From positions 496,001-560,000 of the forward strand of contig CANJKZ010000929.1 in assembly GCA_947471745.1 (NCBI GenBank): a DNA stretch of 64,000 bases. Direction: 5' to 3'. The stretch comes from Closterium sp. Naga37s-1. Lineage: Eukaryota > Streptophyta > Zygnematophyceae > Desmidiales > Closteriaceae. The notes beneath the pieces are model-generated. The model worked only from the letters and a program-made list of their open reading frames with translations. It was not told the DNA's origin and did no database searches. The translations under genes and the position numbers were made by a program. Shown piece by piece: positions 1 through 10,879 of this stretch (positions are counted from its first letter, which is position 1; every line of letters starts with the position of its first letter).

Positions 1-943
1 GTGCATGGGAACCTCCGTCGGAGGGAACTCGGAGAAGTGAGGAGCGGCGCGCTGCCGCCCCTCGACGCAAGGAACGCAGGTAGGGGCAGGCCCCGGGGGA
101 AGGGGAGGGAGAGACCGGCGAAGACCAGTGACAAGGATACGGGAGGCCATGCCTCGGAGACGAGGCAGGGAGGGGTGACCAAGGCGGTGGTGCCAGAGGA
201 GAGTCTGGTGAGACAGGAGGCGACACGAGCAGGGGGCAGACTCAGGACCAGACCGGGACGCTGCAGCAAACACCTTACCTGACGCGGCTACCTGACCAGA
301 CACAGCAACCGGAGGAGACACGGTAGTCAGGGTGTACAGGCTCGACCCAGGCTGACGGGTGAACGTGGCCAGGTGCCGGCCCGTCCGAGTACACGAACAA
401 AGGGTCGCCCGCTGACCTCCAGGAGTGAACTGGTCAACCCACGCGTCCTGAAGGTCAGCTCCACTCACCAAGTTCGTGGAGAACGAGGGGAGGTGGAGAC
501 CAGACAGAGAGCCAGACGGGACCGCCGGACACGGCAGAACCATGGAGGAGTGTGCAAGGAACGGACCCCCAGAGGGGTCAGCCAGAGAGACTGCCACTGG
601 CCGACTGAGCGGCGAGAGTGTGGTGCAGTCGCGAAAGAAGGAGCTGGAAGCACCCGAGTCAAGGGTGAAAGTGTGCAAGGCCGCAGCAGGCGCAGTACCA
701 GAGAGAGCAGACTCACCAGCACCTGGAGCAGTGGACTCACTAGCGCCTAGAGCAGCAGCCTCACCAGCACCTGGAGTAGGAGACGTGCCAGCACCTAAAG
801 CGGCAGCCTCACTAGCACCTAGAGCAGCAGACTCTATACCTGGGTCAGGCGGCACACACAGGTAACAGGCACCCTCAGCACTAGTAGGCAATGCATACAT
901 GGCAGTGAGGATAGCATCAAAGTCAAGAGCAAAGATATCTACC
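1..943 (-). pseudogene. CopS protease and GAG-pre-integrase remnant
   Basis: The minus strand matches, block by block, the protease to pre-integrase segment of the CopS copy at 17790-18715, including the repeated GAG-linker coding units before the protease. No long minus-strand frame remains, so stops and frameshifts have broken it. The retroviral-type aspartic protease would cut the Gag-Pol polyprotein, and the pre-integrase zinc region belongs to the integrase N-terminus. The integrase core would lie left of base 1. Confidence 0.7.
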
Positions 944-1064
944 TGTGAGAATTAGAACAAGGAATGACTAGAATAAGAACAGTACAAGGTTTGTATGGGC
1001 AAAACCTAACAGGGCTGTACCCCATAAGGAGTGCCCCACTACAGCCTAGAGTATAGTTCTGACA
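944..1064 (-). repeat. Solo CopS LTR (121 bp) with TSD CTACC
   Basis: The segment starts TGTGAGAATTAG and ends GTTCTGACA. CTACC flanks it at 939-943 and 1065-1069. The uninterrupted relative at about 18722-18730 reads straight through a single CTACC. This is the expected scar of an insertion followed by LTR-LTR recombination. Strand follows the orientation of the neighbouring LTR at 2911-3029. Confidence 0.9.
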
Positions 1065-1069
1065 CTACC

Positions 1070-1545
1070 CTCTGCCTAAGCAGCTCGAGCCAGGAGGGGA
1101 GCTCAGTGTCGTCGCCAAACTTTGTACGCCAGGCGTCGCTCGGAGAGGAGAAGCAGCGGGACTCTGTGTGACCAACCGTCCTGCAAGGCTGATCGGCCCG
1201 AGCACCAGTGCGAATGGCGTACGGGCAGCGAGCAGTACTCCGTGACCCTCTACTCTGAGCGTACCACTCACGAAGCTGCTGGGGCGAAATGGTCACGCGC
1301 GGACGCCGCTGCAGCTGCACCTGGCCACTACAAGAAGCTCCCAAACGACCCGCTCCAGGGCGACTCCTACCACGGCCACCGTGACAACCCCAACTATTGT
1401 ACCACTCACAAAGCTGCTGAGGCGTGAGGGACTCACGCGGACGTCGCTGGAGCTGCATCTGGCCATCGCCAGATGCAGCAGTAGCAGTAGTAGCATTAGT
1501 AACAGCGCGGGCAGGGCAGTGCGGCTCAGTAGAGGCGGGCTGCAT
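1070..1545 (-). pseudogene. CopS Gag, zinc-knuckle segment lacking the N-terminal domain
   Basis: The minus frame begins in a CTG/ACT microsatellite and runs directly into two copies of a PQQL(R/C)EWY motif, about 45 residues apart. A Cys/His cluster follows (Cys-Pro-Tyr, then a Cys, a His and a Cys near HTESRCF) and then a conserved AWRTKFGDD block. In the fuller copy at 31479-32820 these parts lie about 330 residues into Gag, so the N-terminal capsid-like part is absent here. The solo LTR at 944-1064 cuts the 3' end. Confidence 0.75.
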
Positions 1546-2890
1546 AACTCGGCAGCACGACGCGGCTCGGCGGGGTGGCTTGGCACGGCTGAGCAGCGCG
1601 GCTCAGCTGGGCGGCGCGGCTCGGCTGGCAGGCAGGCAGGTCGGCGCAGCAGTGCGCTAGTAAGGCAAGTGCGCGGGAAGCACGGGTAGGGCAGGTGCTC
1701 ACCAGTGGCGGGAAGGGCCGATGGCGGCGACGACGGGGCCGCGACAGCTGCAGGGCGGGGCCGCGACAGCGGCAGGGCGGGGCCGTGACGGCGGCAGGGG
1801 GGAGGGGGGCTCCACGGCAGCTGCTGCAGGGCGAGGCCGCGACTGCGGCAGGGGGCTCCGCGGCAGCTGCTACAGGGCGGGACCGTGACTGTGGCAGGGG
1901 GCTCCGCGGCAGCTTCTGCAGGGAGGGGCCGCGAATGTGGTGGGGGGGGGGGGCTCCATGGCAGCTGCTGCAGGGCGGGGCCGCGACCGCGGCAGGGGGC
2001 TCCGTGGCAGCTGCTGCAGGGCGGGGCCGCGACAGCGGCAGGGGGCTCCGCGGCAGCTGCTGCAGGGCGGGGCCACGACTGCTGCAGGGGGCTCCGCGGC
2101 AGCTGCTGCAGGGCGGGGCCGCGACTGCTGCAAGGGGGGGGGCTCCGCGACGAGCAGGGACGGCGCCCAGGGGGCGCCGCGACGAGCAGAGACGGCGCCC
2201 AGTGGGCGCCGCGACGAGTAAGGGCGACGCCCCGGGGGCGCCGCGACGAGTAGAGACGGTGCCCAGGGGGCGTCGCGACAAGCAGTGGCGACGCTTAGGG
2301 GCGGGCGCCGCGACGAGTAAGGGCGACGCCCCGGGGGCGCCGCGACGAGTAGGGGCGGCGTCCAGGGGGGACCGCGATGGGCAGGGGGGGGACGCCGTGC
2401 GGGTCCCGCAGGGGCGTCACGACGAGCAGGAGCGACGCGCGGTTCGGCAGGGTGGCGCGCGGGTCGCAGGGGCAGCGCTCACGGGCCGCAGGGGCTACGC
2501 GCGGCTCGGGAGGGCGGCGCGCGGGCTGCAGAGGCAGCTCCCACGGGCTGCAGGGGCGACACACGGCCCGACAGAGCGGCGCGCGGGCTGCAGAGGCAGC
2601 TCCCACGGGCTGCAGGGGCGACACACAGCCCGACAGATCGGCGCGCGGGCTGCAGAGGCAGCGCCCACGGGCTGCAGGGGCAGGCAAGGCTGCAGGGGCA
2701 GCGCCAACGGGCTGCAGGGGCAGGCACGGCTGTAGAGGCAGCGCCCACAGGCTGCAGGGGCAGGCACGGCTGCAGGGGCAGCACGGTCGCAGGGGCAGCA
2801 CGCGGGCTGCAAGGGCAGCGCGGCTGCAGGGGCAGCTAAAAAAAAAAAAAATCAGTTAGGGCAGGGCGGAACGTTCGGTGGGCCCTAGGA
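1546..2890 (-). repeat. GC-rich tandem-repeat leader of the CopS element
   Basis: This stretch between the primer binding site and gag is built from three blocks of imperfect tandem repeats. The first, about 1735-2150, has units of roughly 45-50 bp containing GGCAGCTGCTGCAGGGCGG. The second, about 2145-2370, has units of roughly 30 bp around GGCGCCGCGACGAG. The third, about 2440-2835, has units around CGGGCTGCAGAGGCAG. Long open frames in several phases (for example 1526-2281 and 1695-2735) are by-products of the repeats and the GC content. It ends in a poly-A tract at about 2837. Confidence 0.8.
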
Positions 2891-2896
2891 ACGATT

Positions 2897-2910
2897 CTGC
2901 TTTGATACCA
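2897..2910 (-). promoter_or_regulatory. Primer binding site of the CopS element at 1-3029
   Basis: On the minus strand TGGTATCAAAGC directly abuts the LTR end. It resembles the usual plant copia site complementary to initiator methionine tRNA, with one mismatch. Confidence 0.8.
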
Positions 2911-3029
2911 TGTGAGAATATGAACGAGGAATGAATGAACTAGCAAGCAGGTGGGTACAAGTATGAAAACCTAAAAGAGTTGTACCCCATGTTGTCTACC
3001 CCACTACAGCCTACAATATAGTTCTGACA
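2911..3029 (-). repeat. 5' LTR of CopS element (119 bp)
   Basis: It begins TGTGAGAATATG and ends TCTGACA on the plus strand. It is a close relative of the solo LTR at 944-1064 and shares the family core (ACAACTC or ACAACCC next to a GTGGGGTA box) with the other CopS LTRs. The adjacent primer binding site confirms that this is the 5' LTR. Confidence 0.88.
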
Positions 3030-3048
3030 CGTTCTGCTTCTTGCTGCG

Positions 3049-4573
3049 TCAGCTCACTGCACCACCTCCAAAGAGGCACACATAGCCTCCAATGCTGGTG
3101 CCATCCGCCTTCACAGAGTTGAAGCTAGTGTCGGTGTAGCAAGTCAAGAGCATCTCCCCCTTACTCAAATCAGGTGCACCCCTCTGCAGCCTCTGTCGCA
3201 CAGCACTGTACTCCAAGCCCACTGATGCTGTCGCACTCACATAGCGGACCAACCTCTTGGCCGCTTCCAGCTGCTCATGACTGGGGCGTGAAACCACAAT
3301 CACAAGCCTGGATGTAGCAAAGGCAATGTCAGGCCTCGTGTGGTTAGCCGCATAGTTGAGTGCCCCAACCATTGAAAGAAACAGCTTCCTGTCACTCTCA
3401 CCCACCACCTCCTCATCAGCACAGGGCTCCACAGTGAACCCTGAAGGCAGTGGGGTGGCTGGCTTTCCTCCATCTTGCAGCCCATACTTCTCAGCCAGCC
3501 CCTCACAATACTTCCTCTGGTGCAACCTCAACACTCCCTTGTCGAGGTCCCTCTCCACATGCATCCCAAGGTAATACTTCACATCTCCCATCTTCGAGCA
3601 CTTGAATTGCATCTCCAGCATCTCCTCCACACGGTCAATCATTGCAGATGACTCAGAGAAGAGCAGTATGTCGTCCACGTACACCAGGAGCATGAGAAAC
3701 TGCTCCTTCTCTTGCAGCAGGAACAGGCTGTGGTCGCACTCACTCTTATTGAACCCCCCCGCCAGCAGTGTCTCCTCTAGTTTGTGGTACCATGCACGAG
3801 GAGCCTGCTTCAGGCCATAGATGGCCTTCTTCAGCCTGCACACCCTGCCGCTCCCATCATCCAACCCCTCAGGCTGTAGCATGTAGAGCTCCTCCAGGAT
3901 GATCCCATTGAGAAAAGCAGTCGTGATATCCAGCTGCTTGATCTTCCATCCGCGGTTTGCAGCCATTCCCAACATTACCCTCAGTGTTGTCCCCTTCCCC
4001 ACAGGAGCATAGAGCTCATTGAAGTCCTTTCCCTTTGTCTGCTAGAACCCCTTAGCCACAAGCCTTGACTTGTAGCGGGTCAGCTCCCCATCAGGTCCGT
4101 ACTTGTGCCTGAAGATCAGCTTCGAAGAGATTGCCTTCTTCCTAGGAGGCAGTTCACACAGTTCCCACGCCTCGTTCTCCAGCAGAGAGTCATACTCCTC
4201 CTTCACACTCTGCTTCCACTTCTCAGCATCGGGCCCACTCAAGGCCTCGGTAAGCGTCTTGGGCTCAGGGACCTGCCCAGTAGCAGTGCGCTATCTCCTC
4301 CTCATCACACTGCTCAGCCACAGTCCCAGCCCTTACCACCTTTGGCTTCCCAAAGCTCGGATAGGGCAGCCGGTTAGGAGGGCGCACATCCCTCCTAGGA
4401 CGGTCAGCCGCGCGTGCGGCACCTTGTGGAGCACCTTGTTGCTGCTGCTGCTTCTGCGGCTGCTGCTGCTGCGGCTGCTGCTCCTCCACCTCAGGTTCTC
4501 CCCCATCCTCAGTCACCCCAGAGATCTCCTCCTCTGAGAAAGTGACCTGCACTTGCCTCGAAGGCCGCTGCAC
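3049..4573 (-). pseudogene. CopL reverse transcriptase and start of RNase H
   Basis: On the minus strand the acidic/Gln-rich linker (4265-4573) comes first. The RT N-terminal palm (4042-4242) ends in KGF followed by a TAG where the sister copy has Gln. The rest of RT (3049-4002) carries the LLVYVDDILLF catalytic motif and the TRPDIAFAT block. The frame stops at the start of RNase H (GGGAVS) because of the CopS insertion. RT would copy the element RNA into cDNA inside the virus-like particle. The linker is also frameshifted relative to RT. Confidence 0.85.
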
Positions 4574-4612
4574 CTCATCGGCCTCAATGATCAGTGGTGT
4601 AGTAGGAAGCTT

Positions 4613-5526
4613 CTACTGCTGCTGCTTCCACTCCTTGTAGTACAAGGATTCAAGGAACTTCATATCCCTTGACATAGTCAGCTGCTGGCTGGTCAAGTCC
4701 CATACCACTTGGTGTAGGGGATCCACTGCTTGTCCCCCACAGTCGCCAGAACCGTGTTCTTCACAAGAGCGACCTGCCTCAATGCAGTCACCCACAATGG
4801 ATCCGGCAGCCCTACACGCCCAAGAAGAGTGCGGGCACCTTCCTGCAGGGTCCGATTGAACCGCTCAGCCACGCCGTTCTGCTGAGAGTTGTTGGGCACC
4901 GTGAGCTGATGCTGGATCCCCTTCTCCTTCAGCACCCCCTCAAAATCAGCGCCAATGAACTCTCCCCCGTTGTCGGTGCGGATCACCTTCACCTTGTGTC
5001 CGCTCTCCTTTTGCGCTCTCGGCATCCACTCCTTAAGTACAGCCGCTGCAACATCCCCCTTCAACTTGAGAGGGTACAACCACACCGCACGCGTGTGGTC
5101 GTCCACAATGGTCAGGAAATAGCAGCTGCCCGAGGGAGAAAGAGCCCTCGTGGGGCCCACCACGTCCATGTGCACAAGAGCGAGTGGTGCCTTGCTGCTG
5201 CTGAAAGGGAACTTGGTGAATTTTGTCTCAACGCATGTAGGGCAGCTCCCAATCTCCTTTGCTGCCCCCTTCACCTCCAACCCCTTCAAACTCCCATCCT
5301 TCACTAACTTTTGCAGCATCGGAATGTTGATGTGGCACAACCTCTCGTGCCACGTTTCCCAATCGGCCTCACCACTCCCAGATGAAGACATTGCCCATGC
5401 AGCTCTCGCATCCACACCAGCAAGCACCTCACCATGTGATTGCTGTGGCTGCTGCACCTTCTTGACCGCATCCAAGACCCCATCGGTTGGTGCAGTGTCC
5501 TCTCCTCCCGCAGTTGCTTTAGCCAT
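4613..5526 (-). pseudogene. CopL integrase with internal deletion
   Basis: On the minus strand the GAG-pre-integrase motif WHERLCHINIP comes first, then the CPTC zinc pair. The catalytic core follows, with Asp in HMDVVGPT, Asp in RTDNGGEF and Glu in NGVAERFN. After WYGT the sequence jumps to DLTSQQ. The copy at 49710-51689 has about 45 residues there, so about 140 bases are missing. Integrase would insert the cDNA into the genome. Confidence 0.85.
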
Positions 5527-5583
5527 TGCTGCTGCCGCTGCCGTTGATGGTGGTTTCCTATTCTAAGGGATGATGGGCAGCTG

Positions 5584-6189
5584 CTACAGGTCCTTGATGC
5601 AGCTGCTCTTCTCGTTCAGGTCCCACAACAATAGCTTCCCAAGCTTTGCACGGCACCTGGTTGGGCCGAATGTAACCTTTGCCTTGCTTTTCTGAAGCCG
5701 GCGCACAGAGAGGAGGTTAGCGGACAAACCTTCGACCAGCACGACATTCCCAAGCCACACAAGCCCCCCATTGGCTCCCATCACCTTGGCATTCCCAACA
5801 CCAATCACAAGGAGCAAAGCACCTGAAGCGGCAGCCACGAACTTGATCTTCCCAAGGGTTTTCACCTCATCAAGCAATTCTGCCCGCGGAGTCATGTGAC
5901 TCGTGCAACCTGAGTCTATCACTCGGTGAGTGAGGGGGTGCATCACAACCTTCCCAACCGAACCCACATCATCCTCACTCGCTTTCACATCCTCAACCAT
6001 GAGGAACATCCCACGGTCGGCTTTACCTTGTGCACCATCACCTTGTGCACCTGAACTTCGCACAGCGCCACCTCGTGCGCGTTCACCACTTGGCGGCTTC
6101 ATGCCTCGGGGCGCCCATCCCTCAGGCCGGCTGAAACACTTGAACCACGGGTGTCCAGCCTTCTTGCAGTACCAGCAAGCTCCCTCCAT
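5584..6189 (-). pseudogene. CopL Gag zinc knuckle and aspartic protease
   Basis: The minus frame starts MEGACWYCKKAGH, a CX2CX4HX4C nucleocapsid zinc knuckle. The protease motif VIDSGCTSHMT follows (catalytic Asp-Ser-Gly), then a hydrophobic flap-like region ending SANLLSVRRL. It is in frame with the gag segment at 6403-7101 and is separated from it by one TAG at 6403-6405. A stop and a short shift separate it from integrase. Confidence 0.85.
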
Positions 6190-6402
6190 TCGGGTGCTCC
6201 CCCTGCCACCAGAGCTCCCATGCCCCTCGTTGTAGTCACCTCGGCCTCTCCCTCTGCCAAAGCCTCTCCCGCGGCCTCGGCCTCTCCCACCCCCTCTTCC
6301 TCTGCTGCCTCCCGCAGCTCCATACCCCTCAGCAGTTTTGTTGGCAGCACCACCTCCCGTGTGGCGCCTGCGGAAGTCCTCCTGCGGGATCTGCTGCCGT
6401 AG

Positions 6403-7101
6403 CTACTCAGGCATCAACTTGTCCTGCTGAAAGTTAAGGGTGGGGATGAGGTTGTCCCACGAGTTGTCGAGAACCGAGATGATCTTGGTGCACTGCTGCA
6501 TTTGCGACACCTCGCTGCCCGCCGCTGCCATCCTCGCATAGGTGTCCCTGATCTTGTCAAGCACCGGCTTCACATCGTCTCCCGGCTGCATGGAGAGGGC
6601 AGCCAGCTCCTTCTCCAATACGATCACCATCGGCAGCGTCTTGGGCTGAACCTCGTCGCGTAGTAGCTTCCATGCCTTCGGCTCAGAGTCATCGAGCTCC
6701 ACCAAATCCTTGATGTGCTGGAACATGTCGTTGTTGACCGATTGCAAGATGAGGTCGAACAACACCGCGCTCTGCTCAATCCACCGATCCCGAGCATCTC
6801 CTTCCTGGGGCATTTTCTCTTCTCTCATCGCGAGTTTCAGCAGCTTATAGCGCTTGAAGACGCTCCTCATCCGCCCACTCCATTCCTCATAGTTGGAGCC
6901 ATCCAATGCTTCGATTTTGGATGGTGGCGGTTTGCTCCTCTTGTCAGCTGCTTCTCCACTCCCTTGACTCATCTCCTCTGCTCCCAATCGGAGGTTTGAG
7001 CTCCCCTTTTGCTGTCCACACCGAAGTCCCACAGTATTTTCACAAGTGTCGGCGCCAACGAAATTTCGGCAGAGTTTTCCCTTGGCGGAAGTCACATGCA
7101 A
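6403..7101 (-). pseudogene. CopL Gag, N-terminal part
   Basis: This is a 232-residue frame matching the first part of the Gag at 51647-53338: PPSKIEALDGSNYEEWSG, the DRWIEQSA helix and the SWDNLIPTLN block. It is the UBN2/DUF4219-type copia Gag fold. It ends in a TAG where the sister copy has Trp in PEWLRQQ. The sister copy starts at the homologue of the methionine in the LGAEEM context, so the first 40 or so residues here are probably leader read-through. Confidence 0.85.
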
Positions 7102-7192
7102 CCTCTAGAACTCCACTTAGGCACGCCCACAGGCCATGGTGGGTCTAAGAGGGTCTTCACACTTCAGTAGACTCCTCACAATGTCCTTAATC

Positions 7193-7204
7193 GCTCAGAT
7201 ACCA
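7193..7204 (-). promoter_or_regulatory. Primer binding site of the CopL element at 3030-7643
   Basis: TGGTATCTGAGC lies on the minus strand, two bases inside the 5' LTR end, as in the CopL copy at 53546-53557. It has one mismatch to the usual initiator-Met-tRNA site. Confidence 0.8.
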
Positions 7205-7206
7205 CT

Positions 7207-7643
7207 TGTTAGAGACTAAGGACGGAGTCTAGGAAGTTATGGGGCCGAAATATCACAAAATCGTTGGTCTCAATTTCTGGACAGAATCGTCGACTTCACA
7301 AGAAACGGCGTCGACAAAAAGTGCACCGTTACAATTATTTCAAACTCGAATTTCGTAGCCCTTAACCGTGGCTATCTTTCCCAGTTTGAATCGTATAAAA
7401 AGACGGAGTATAACTCGAGTTATGAATTTCGGCGCACTAGGGGCTAAGCTGGCATGAAGTATTAACTCGATCACAATTGTTTCACAAGTTCTCACAAGTA
7501 CCACACAAGAAGGTTGGAGTGGCTAGAAACCAGGTAGGAGGGAAGAGGAGGACGAGAGGGAAGGTTCCAAGGAGTCCCCAACCTAGGAAACCCCATAAGC
7601 ACATCAAATCCCCTTCCTATGGCAACCCCACTTTTACTTTTGC
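7207..7643 (-). repeat. Truncated 5' LTR of CopL element
   Basis: It starts TGTTAGAGACTAAGG and follows the full CopL LTRs for about 435 bp, with many substitutions. It stops at about 7643, where CopM gag sequence begins. It is clearly more diverged than the four other CopL LTR copies in the window. Confidence 0.8.
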
Positions 7644-8640
7644 GCTGGTGGCAGTGGAGAAGCCCAAGCGCAAGGTCAACCTCGTGAGTCTGCCGTGGCG
7701 CCCGTGCAACCTACTTTTGGACCTTGTAGGGATGAACCAAGAGTGTTCAGGCTGGATAAGTTCAACGGTGACAACTTTGCTGAATGGTCCTTCAAGATGG
7801 AGAACATCTTCAACCATTATAACCTGCTAGAAGTGATGGAAGGAACAGAGACGCGTCCCGAGAACGACCCGGAGAAGAGCCCGTGGGTGCGGAAGAGCGC
7901 ACAAGTCTACCTCCTTCTTGGGCAAGCGTTGGGGAGCAGTCAAATCCGTCACATCAAGCCATTCCAGCGTGAACCAGACGAGGGACCAAAGACATGGGCT
8001 GCTCTCAAGGGTGTACACGCTACTGCAACAGCGGCGGTAGTGGTGGTGTTGGAACGGCAAATGGCGACACTACGAATTGAAGAAGATGAACCTGTTGAAG
8101 CTGGGGTGCAGAAAATCTTCGACTTGTTGACGCGGCTTGAGGGAGCTGATCTGAACTATACAGTGAGCTCCAAAATAAAACCAAGTTGCTGGCCCTACTC
8201 CCTGAGTCGTGGTCCTCGCTCATCATCAACTTGAATCGCGATTTGCCCCGCCTCTCGCTCGAAGACGTGAAGCGAGCAATCCTTCAGGAGGATTTCCGCA
8301 GCCGTGAGTTGGCGAGTGCGGGTGGCGCAGGGGCAGCGAGCGTCGGCCGTGGATATGGCCGAGGAAGAGGCCGAGGACGAGGGGGAGGAAGGTTTGGTGG
8401 TAGCAGCTTCAGTGGAAGCCGCGGGAATGGCGGATACGGCAGCGACGACAAGAACTACGGACGCGAACGGGGGCGATTTGTCGGCTAGTGGCACTATTGC
8501 TACAAAAGCGGACACATGTGTCGCGATTGCTAAAAGCTGCCTGAAGGTTGGACCCCTGCTCAAGGCCAAGAGGGTAGAGGAGCAGGAGGAGGGAGAGGAA
8601 GAGGCTGTGGAGGCCGTGGCGGTCGTGTAGGCGGTGCTGT
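7644..8640 (+). mobile_element. CopM Ty1/copia fragment (gag only)
   Basis: The only plus-strand CopM piece in the window. It matches the gag of the element at 26386-30715, starting at the leader block AVEKPKRKVN. No LTR, protease or polymerase remains. It abuts the truncated CopL LTR on the left and the chromodomain of GypA on the right, so both junctions are deletion or insertion breakpoints. Confidence 0.8.
7695..8636 (+). pseudogene. CopM Gag
   Basis: MAPVQPTFG opens a 179-residue frame with KFNGDNFAEWSFKME, the copia Gag entry motif. A frameshift at about 8165 moves the reading to the frame 8186-8488, which ends in an RG/GR-rich tract. In the zinc knuckle that follows, the first Cys has become Trp (TGG) and TAG and TAA stops flank it, so nucleic-acid binding is lost. 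The sister copy at 28787-29890 has an intact CX2CX4HX4C box. Confidence 0.82.
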
Positions 8641-8829
8641 ACACATGCGTTGCCCATATCAGCTTTTGCAACCCAACTATCCTCAGTGGGGTCATATCCC
8701 TTCCAGCGTATCAGGAACTCAAGGGTCTTGCCGCTGCGGCGCCGATGAGTGATAACGCGCTCCACTTCATACTCGGGTTCATCCTGTATGAGAACAGGTG
8801 GTGGTGGCGGTAGCCGCCGTCCCTGGAAC
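8641..8829 (-). pseudogene. GypA chromodomain fragment
   Basis: The minus strand reads EVERVITHRRRSGKTLEF then LIRWKGYDPTEDSWV, a chromodomain with its aromatic residues and the WKGY core. Chromodomains at the integrase C-terminus direct insertion to particular chromatin. The frame is clean over this piece. Sequence upstream (the integrase C-terminus) is deleted and replaced by the fragment at 8830-9641. Confidence 0.85.
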
Positions 8830-9641
8830 TGTCGGAATGTTATAATTGTCTAGTCTGCAGTGGGGTACTCCATAGTGAGTACAACCCAAATTAGGGTTTG
8901 CTATATGTACTGCCCTGCTTACTAGTGAAGCTCTCCTTTCATGTTCTATCCTTTTACAACTTATTCTAACATGCTATCAGAGCAGGTCGACCCCCCCGGG
9001 TCGATCCTGTGGATGGGCCCACCGTTTGCTTCCGCTGCCACTACTGTACTGTCTGTCGCGCGCCCCGTGGCGCGCGACGGTTTTTTCTTCCCTCCATGCG
9101 CTCGGGGCGCGTGGCGGTTTTCTGCCCGCCGCACGCTCGGGGCGCGTGGCGGTTTTCCGCTGCGTCGCGGCGCCCTGGGGGCCCGCGCGCCACCCCCTCC
9201 CGTCGCCCGTCGTGGCGCCCTCGGGGGCCCGCACGCCACCCCCTCCTGTCGCCCCGTCGCGGCGCCCTGGGGGCCCACGCGCGCCCCCCTCCCGTCGCCC
9301 GTCGTGGCGCCTCGGGGGCCCGCGCGCCTTCCCCTCCCGTCGCCCCGTCGCGGCGCCCTGGGGGCCCGTGCGTGGCCCCCTCCCGTCGCCCGTCGTGGCT
9401 CCTCGGGGGCCCACGCGCCTTCCCGTCCCGTCGCCCCGTCGCGGCGCCCAGGGGGCCCGCGCGCGGCCCCCTCCCGTCACCCGTCGCGGCGCCCTGGGGG
9501 CCCGCGCGCGGCCCCCTCCCGTCGCCCGTCGTGGCACCCCGGGGGCCCGCGCGTCCACCCTTCCCGTCGCCCGTCGTGGCGCCCCGGGGGATCCGTGCGC
9601 CGCCCCTCCTCGCCGCCGCCTGCCCTCCCCCCCCCCACCCC
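8830..9641 (+). mobile_element. Truncated CopS fragment: LTR, primer site and repetitive leader
   Basis: An LTR of 142 bp (8830-8971, TGTCGG to TCTAACA) is followed directly by TGCTATCAGAGC (8972-8983), a copia primer site. A GC-rich leader of tandem units of about 40 bp containing CCCGTCGTGGCGCC runs to about 9600. Nothing coding follows. The same leader unit appears in reverse in the element at 47446-49722, so the two are close relatives. It lies inside GypA, next to a GypA deletion. Confidence 0.8.
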
Positions 9642-9691
9642 CACTGTGTGTCCCAGTGGCTGACGTCGTCTTTGCAAGCTGTGCGCTGTAA

Positions 9692-10519
9692 CTATTCAAC
9701 CACTTGATTGAGTCGCTCTGTCTGTCCGTCAGTCTGGGGGTGGTATGCTGAAGACATTGCAAGCTTTGTCCCCATCAATCCCATGAGCTCCTTCCATAAC
9801 TTACTGGTGAATTTTGGGTCTCTGTCTGAGATGAGTGTAGCGGGGATGGCGTGGATGGTGAAGATGCAGTCAAAGAAGAGGCGAGCAGTTGCTTCAGCTG
9901 TAGCTATGGCGTTGGTCGGGATGAAGTGACCCATTTTGGAGAACTTATCGATCACTACGAGGATGGAATCGTGCCCACGTGAGGTCGAAGGAAGTCCTAT
10001 GATGAAGTCGATGCTAACGACCTGCCATAGCCGCTCCGGTACGGGTAGAGGCTGAAGTAACCCTGCCTTTTTCTGGTTGCTGCTCTTCATCCTTTGGCAT
10101 GTAACACAAAAGGTGACGAACTGCTGCATGTCTGCTGCCATCCTGGGTCAGTAGTAATACTTCGCTATCCCTGCTAACGTCTTGTTGCTCCCAAAATGTC
10201 CCGCGTAAGGTACGTCGTGAAACTCCTCCAATAGAATCTGCCGTAGCGGGGCGTAATTCGGTACCCAAATCTTTCCTGAACCCTTACTTACTGCCAAGTC
10301 TTTCTCCCACTGTAACAACTTCTTAGTTTGTGCTGTAGCGATCTCTGCGTCCACGGAGTATCCATGTTGGAATAGTCCCTTGAGCAGAGGGTTCATCTCG
10401 TCGAGCTGGATGCCTGCTACATGACCGGGGCGGCTCAATGCGTCTGCCTTGTTGTGTAGCCCGGGTTTGTAGACGATGTCGTAGTGAAAGTGAGTTTCTA
10501 GGAAGTCCACCCACCGCAC
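9692..10519 (-). pseudogene. GypA integrase
   Basis: On the minus strand the HHCC zinc region (HDVPYAGHFGSNKT, then CQRMK) comes first. The catalytic core has Asp in SIDFIIGLP, Asp in ISDRDPKF and Glu in DGQTERLNQ. One TGA at about 10142-10147 stands where the plus-strand sister (19270-20553) has Trp in YYYWPGMA. The 5' end begins MRWVDFLE, the tail of RNase H. Confidence 0.87.
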
Positions 10520-10879
10520 CTATCGTCGTGAGAGCGTCGACTGCGACTTCAGGTATTTGAGACTGCAGTTGTCAGTATAAACTGTGGTCTTGGCTCTCTC
10601 TAGGTAACACCTCCACGCCTTGAAGGCTATGACTATTGCTAAGGCTTCCTTGTCATGGATGGGGTAATTCAGTTCTGCTCCGTGTAGCTTCTTACTGAGG
10701 TAGGCGATGGGCTGCAAACCGCGTCTGTGATCCTGCATCAGTACTGCTCTGACTGCTTGGTCACTAGCGTCTGCTTCCACCACGTAGTCTTTGTCTGGGT
10801 CCGGCAAGATGAGTACTGGCGCTGTAGTCAGTGCTGTTTGTAGCTGCTCCATGAACTTCCATGAAGCAGCAAGTGCCAT
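10520..10879 (-). pseudogene. GypA RNase H
   Basis: The minus frame reads VLILPDPDKDYVVEADASD (RNase H first Asp), then GAELNYPIHDKEALAIV (Glu) and VYTDNCSLKYL (Asp). It would degrade the RNA strand of RNA:DNA hybrids. It ends at TAG (10520) where the sister copy has Gln in SRRQVRW. Its first 10 residues come from the AT-rich insert, not from the element. Confidence 0.85.

Larger units (their letters stand above)
1..3029 (-). mobile_element. CopS Ty1/copia element, 5' portion, running off the window
   Basis: On the minus strand the order is a 5' LTR (2911-3029), a primer binding site, a repetitive leader, the Gag zinc-knuckle segment and the protease to GAG-pre-integrase segment. The window edge cuts it just before the integrase core. 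Its 5' LTR sits inside the RNase H region of the CopL element on its right, so it inserted into that element. The Gag N-terminus is missing, with the same junction as the copy at 14150-19225. A solo LTR interrupts it at 944-1064. Family assignment is by direct similarity to the fuller copies at 17251-19115 and 32500-33300. Confidence 0.85.
3030..7643 (-). mobile_element. CopL Ty1/copia element, truncated at both ends
   Basis: On the minus strand the order is a partial 5' LTR (7207-7643), a primer binding site, gag, protease, integrase, reverse transcriptase and the start of RNase H. The CopS insertion at 2911-3029 cuts off the rest of RNase H and the 3' LTR. It is co-linear with the fuller CopL element at 45705-54401. 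The coding part has single in-frame stops and an internal deletion in integrase. Confidence 0.88.

Noticed and set aside
1526..2859. Several Arg/Ala/Gly-rich frames of 100-350 codons.
   Set aside because: They lie in the GC-rich repeat leader of CopS, are present in all phases and have no similarity to the family's Gag or Pol.
10791..10850. An earlier ATG at 10791 for the AT-rich ORF.
   Set aside because: That part is antisense GypA RNase H sequence. The insert-specific composition begins at 10854, and the ATG at 10851 is the last plausible start.
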